This document shows positions 59,690 through 64,000 of a stretch of 64,000 bases of DNA, piece after piece. Source of the stretch: Cristatella mucedo (lineage: Eukaryota > Bryozoa > Phylactolaemata > Cristatellidae); assembly GCA_009760855.2 (NCBI GenBank), contig WPIO01000179.1:285001-349000 (forward strand), written 5' to 3'. The position numbers and the translations under genes are program-made. The stretch's first letter is position 1. The number at the start of each line of letters is the position of its first letter. The notes below the pieces were generated by a model. That model was not told the DNA's origin. It saw only the letters and a program-made list of their open reading frames with translations, and ran no database searches.

Positions 59690-62289
59690 GGGAAACGCGG
59701 AATATACAAATCACAACAAAGAGCGTGCTATACAGCTCCGCTCGGGCTTTGGGCACTCGTCGCCTTGCGTGCGTAGTCGCATCGCCAGAGCACGCCTACA
59801 GCACCCATCTAGGTGCATAACTCGGCGAGGCCGGGAGCCTCTAACACCTCGACTAACTCGGCCAACTTCTCCTACCCAAGAGTCCCGGTGACCTCTCGTC
59901 ACCGCACATCCGGCCAAGCCATAGGTCATGCCCCGGCCTAGCCGGTGACCCCACCACATTACAGCCGTCCGGTCCCAGCCAACCGAACCTAGCATGGGTA
60001 CGTGCTTACCGGAACTTACCTCCCTGCTGTATTAGAGGATTCGAAGCTTCGTGCCTTTGGCGAGCTACCCAATAACATCCCCAGACCTACTCTAGCTCGA
60101 AAATGCAATTTACAGAAATGAAGCTTGGGCGCGCGGCCAGCGGCAGACTTTCGCAGCGCGCTGGAAGTGCACGGTGCTTAAGTAGAAGTAGAAAATCCAG
60201 CGGGCGTCGCGATGTTTTTAGCCCCGGACGTTTCGTCAACGGTAGCAAGGCTAGAGCAGCAGAATATTTGCCGCATTCGATGTGTCAGCGACAGACAGAC
60301 GTACAGAGGGGTCCGTAGTACCGGTATGTGCATCGATAGTCATTTCAAATTCAACATTGGACATATGCACGTCCGCTATTATGTGCAGCCTTTCTCGCTT
60401 AGCACCCTCTCTGTCGGTGGCGCGTGGCAGCATTCGCTCGTCACTCGGCCGCCAAGTTTCGCCGGCAGAAGTAGCGTGGCACTAATCCGCCCGGTTTGGT
60501 CTAGCATACAATTTTGAGTTGCCAGCTGGGCGCCAAAACCGAAGGGAAATCGCACCCCCAATGCGGGCAAAGCGGTACCGGCACCGTTACAGGCATCCAA
60601 AATCTCTACTACTTAAAGCGAGAAAGTCAGCCCGTCTGCCCGTCCGTCACGCAGCAAGATGGCGCACTTCCGTCACGGACAAGATATCGAAGCGTTGTCT
60701 CCCGTGACCGTACTATGACTACTACTTTTACTATGACTCAGCGAAGCGAGTCCGCAGCCAGTGAGCTCTCGTATGCATGAAATACGGCGGCCCTATAGGG
60801 AGGCAAACAGCCGTAAGGTATGGCGCTAGCGGTGCACGGTTAAAATGCGAGAGTCTAGTGGTTTATTTCGTAGACTTTGGTGTTCCAGGGGTTTAAATCA
60901 TCCTGTAAACTTATTTCTGCTAAGGTAGAGGGGAAACGCTATATTATCGCTAGTTCCGTTAGGAGTCTGGATTCGCTAGCATCCGGACGGGCCGGCTGCT
61001 TCGACCCCAGAAGGCTGCACCTCATTCGATGGCCCCGTCAACTTCGCTGCCTCACGAATGTCAAGGACGACCGTTGCAGCGATTTGCAAGTGACCGTTTT
61101 CTTGTCACGAACGCACATTTTCTGGCAGTTGCTAACTTCTTGCAATGACAGCTATGTTACGCTACTGTAGACAGCTCATGAGTGGTGCTCCCCGGGCCAA
61201 AATCATCCAATGACGAGCGGCGGATAGGTTTCCGGTCGTCGGCGATTGTTTAACTTTATACTTGCCATGCAGCAACCCCTATTGCAATTAAAAGTGTGCG
61301 CCTATATTCCGACAGTACACAAGGATTCAGCTCGCATTGATAAATAGTCATTTCAAGACTCGGCTTTAAGAACTATGTTTACGAACAGTTTCAGATTCAC
61401 GAAGCGCGGATCGTGTTTTTCTGGCGGTTGTAGAAATATCCGAAACTCGAAGCCCATCCGCCTTAGAGTGGGTACTAAAGTCCATACAGTCGAACCCTTT
61501 TAAAGTTTTTTTTACAATAGTGCGTTTTCATGGTAATTGCTAATTATCCTTGTTCAAGACTGTATACTTATTGAATAAGGGTAGCAGAGACATACTTTTA
61601 TAAAGCACCCCATTTTACCTGTCTATTTTCTTTTGTGCTTTGCCCAAGTGTGCACGATTGACAGAGTTATACTAGCTGGTATCCTATTAACCAACGGCCA
61701 TGAGAATTTTTTGTCCTTTTAAATGCTTGCCATAGCATGATAATTGTATGCTTTTGCACGCTTGCCTAAGCAGCATATCTTTTTTTGTTAACCGTTGGTT
61801 ATTGGTTCTCCAGTAGTGTTTTCGAGCACCCGAATTAAGATTAAGTTCTCCAAGGGCGCTATAAAAAAGATGGTATTGTTATTTTTATTACAAGAAAATA
61901 CCTGCTTTTAGGCGACTAAGTAGCGGGCGCTTTTCCACCGTGCTCAAGCCAGCTGCGATAGCAGTTCTGCGTGCTTTAAGTGGTCATGTATTTGATCTAG
62001 CACACCTAATTTTATTCCCCAGTAAACGTTCAAATGCACTCCTAGATAAATTTCTCCGGCATTGTTGGCGAATTAGCGGTCTCTCGCGGTAAGGCAAGAC
62101 GTAGTAAGCGATGGGTACAACAAGTGCTTCGAGTATTGCCCACGTTGTTACTTGTCGCTATACACGCCTCTCTCCCGGAGGCACTGCGGTGATTTTCTGT
62201 TAATAAGCGGTCATAAATAATTGCAGCGACGTCTCTTTAAGGGGTGCCAGCGGAATGCAATAGAACTCTAATAATTCACTACGTGAAAC
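59690..62289. other. Stretch without a recognised gene
   Basis: It contains a repeat at about 60,615-60,760 related to 25,600-25,760 and a LINE 3' tail at about 61,800-61,895. The rest is unassigned; short open frames have no recognisable motif. Confidence 0.45.
61800..61895 (+). mobile_element. 3' tail of the family-A LINE
   Basis: CGAATTAAGATTAAGTTCTC, CAAGGGCGCTATAAAAAAG and an ATT/TTATT-rich end. Confidence 0.6.
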
Positions 62290-62560
62290 GCTACATACCT
62301 CTTTAATACAAGAAACGATTCTCGACGACACGCTTGACCTGTTTGCTCTTACCGATACCTGGCTGCAAAAGAAAAACCTAGCAACAAATGCCTCTTCACG
62401 AGGCTTCTCTTTATGGATACATCAATGTCACTGACCGAAATTTAAATAGCCATGTCGCCGCTCGTCGCTCGCCGAGTTTCCAGCTGTTCGCTGTTACCTC
62501 GAAGCAGCCGTTGCAGCGAATCATTCCAAAAGTAAGCTGCTGTGGCATATTTTTATAGTT
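62290..62560 (+). mobile_element. LINE endonuclease-domain fragment
   Basis: The translation contains ILDDTLDLFALTDTWLQKK, the conserved block around the catalytic Glu of apurinic-type LINE endonucleases, which usually reads A-[IL]-T-E-T-W-L. Here that Glu is Asp. Downstream sequence is frameshifted. Confidence 0.65.
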
Positions 62561-63534
62561 GATGCCACCCACTATCGCTTTGATGTTTTTCGTACCTTTG
62601 CCAATACATTTCTATTCCGAATCACATGCATCGCGGACGTAGTAAGGGTGTCGGCAGGGGGGACATTGCCTTTTTCCGTAGAGCTTGGGGGCTGTGACCT
62701 GGGCTGCCCAATACCTACTCGCACGACCGCAACCAACGAAGAATTTTTGTGCACTCAGTCCACGCGATTCGACACGTTCCTGCGATTTTCTGGTATCCTA
62801 AGCTCTTACAAAGTTAAGTTAAAGTTAGAACGTTGTAGTTTGACGCCTCGAGAACAAGCAAGCGACTGGACGGAAATACCGAACGTCCAAGAAAAACTCT
62901 GCATTTGGGCTCGCAGCTCGACAGCTCACAACCGTTCTCGTCTGCGCCAGCGTTCACACTCTCCTCCTCTCCAGGCCGTGACTCATCCTTCATAAAACAT
63001 AAACTCATCAAACCACAACACTCAATAAACCACAAACCCATCAAACCATAAACCCTCTGCAAGAACACATACCCGTGATCTCGAGATCCCAGATCCCAGC
63101 AGCAATACAAATAAAATCAAAGCACCGCGAGGCACAGAGCGCACAGAGCCGCTGCAAATGCGGAGTCTACAAATCTAAGATGAAGTAGCGGCCCACCTTT
63201 CACGCAAGAGAAAAAGCACTTGGCAAGACAACAGTGCCGTCACAGTCCAGCGACCAGCATTAAGCAGCAGTCCCCGCTGGCAGGCAAGCAGGCTACATCG
63301 CAGCTTCTTGGAGGAGGCACGTTGGAGCACGGCCTTTTTCAACCAGCAGGCTGATAAGCCACCGGCCTCTTCGCACAGCTGGAGCGTTGCTACTAGACTT
63401 TCCCCACAGCGAAGGGTCAGGTCCGTGCCTCCTTTGCCACGCGGGTTTTAACCATCTCTTTATTGGAGGAAGTCATCGAAGCAGCATGAAAGAGCACGTC
63501 AGGACTGACTGTCTGTCCATAGACTGGCTCGTCC

Positions 63535-63576
63535 TTCGACCAAAGCAGTTAATTGATATAAACTGCTTTGGTCGAA
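63535..63576. other. Perfect hairpin, 16-bp arms and 10-base loop
   Basis: TTCGACCAAAGCAGTT (63,535-63,550) and AACTGCTTTGGTCGAA (63,561-63,576) are exact reverse complements around AATTGATATA. No transposon or RNA gene was recognised around it. Confidence 0.9.
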
Positions 63577-63629
63577 TTCTAGCTATCTAAGACCGTTAGG
63601 TCTGTTAGATCTATACGCGTGGATTTATA

Positions 63630-64000
63630 CTCTTAACTAAAAGAGAATAAAACCGAGCTGCTATTCATAGGTCAACCAAAGTGTGCGGCTGGACTAGGAG
63701 ACGTTGCTCTTCTAATAAGTGATGCTGTTGTGCGACCGTCACCGCGTGCTCAGAATTTAGGTATCTTGTTCGATAACTACCAAATTTTGATGCAAGTTTC
63801 GTTAGGAAGACTGCCTCCTCAGCTAGCCATCACGTCCGATCCTTATCTAGGATAGATACTGTCTACCACGATGGCTTGAATAGCTACCTGGTGCTATCAA
63901 GGCTGGATTATTGCAGTTTCTTTTTGGCTGAGCTTACGAAAAAGTCGTTAGGCTACTGCAGCTGGTGACAAATATGGCTGCAAGGCTAGTTAACAAATCC
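63630..64000 (+). mobile_element. LINE fragment (family B), running off the window
   Basis: KTELLFIGQPKCAAGLGDVA and PRAQNLGILFDN, then a degraded leucine-rich block and LLQLVTNMAARLVNKS at the edge. This is the region between the polymerase core and the C-terminal block. Stops are present. Confidence 0.8.

Noticed and set aside
59711-59995. Trp/Gly/Arg-rich 94-residue minus-strand frame
   Set aside because: It starts close to a SINE, has no recognisable domain and no splice or regulatory support.

Overview
The window is nuclear DNA of an intron-rich invertebrate animal. The evidence is two strongly conserved metazoan genes with GT-AG introns (MOB1 and an hnRNP H/F protein), a short-chain dehydrogenase of the BDH1/retinol-dehydrogenase group, and a dense background of animal-type repeats: CR1/L2-like LINEs, tRNA-derived SINEs, a Ty3-like LTR element and a Tc1 relic. 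Nothing prokaryotic, organellar or CRISPR-like was seen. I cannot name the phylum from sequence alone.

Layout. 1-3.2 kb: intron and final exons of an unrecognised Ala/Ser/Gly-rich protein (+). 3.2-7.0 kb: SINE and LINE debris. 7.0-18.56 kb: a tandem segmental duplication (unit A 6,988-12,393; unit B 12,394-18,564; ancestral unit about 3.6 kb). Each unit carries a one-exon type I membrane protein (-) and the 3' end of a dehydrogenase gene. Unit A was broken by a 1.7-kb LTR retrotransposon; unit B still has the empty site and has three insertions of its own. 18.4-31.5 kb: the intact dehydrogenase gene (-), five recognisable exons separated by repeat-filled introns. 31.5-47.6 kb: no recognisable gene, many LINE and SINE copies. 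47.6-50.6 kb: complete MOB1 (-), four exons, 218 residues. 51.4-57.1 kb: complete or nearly complete hnRNP H/F gene (+), nine exons, with a Tc1 transposase relic in its longest intron. MOB1 and the hnRNP gene are head to head. 57.2-64 kb: SINEs, LINE fragments and unassigned sequence.

The most interesting part is the tandem duplication. By eye the two units differ by about 3-6% over most of their length, and the two LTRs of the element inserted in unit A differ by about 7%. One 1.7-kb stretch between the LTR element and a unit-B insertion differs by only about 0.4%. That pattern fits a gene-conversion tract ending at two structural differences. Inside the less conserved part, the paired membrane proteins differ mostly by amino-acid-changing substitutions while keeping all six extracellular cysteines, as expected for a fast-evolving surface or recognition protein. 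The other notable observation is a SINE family whose 3' tail resembles that of the LINE family, which suggests it is mobilised by that LINE.
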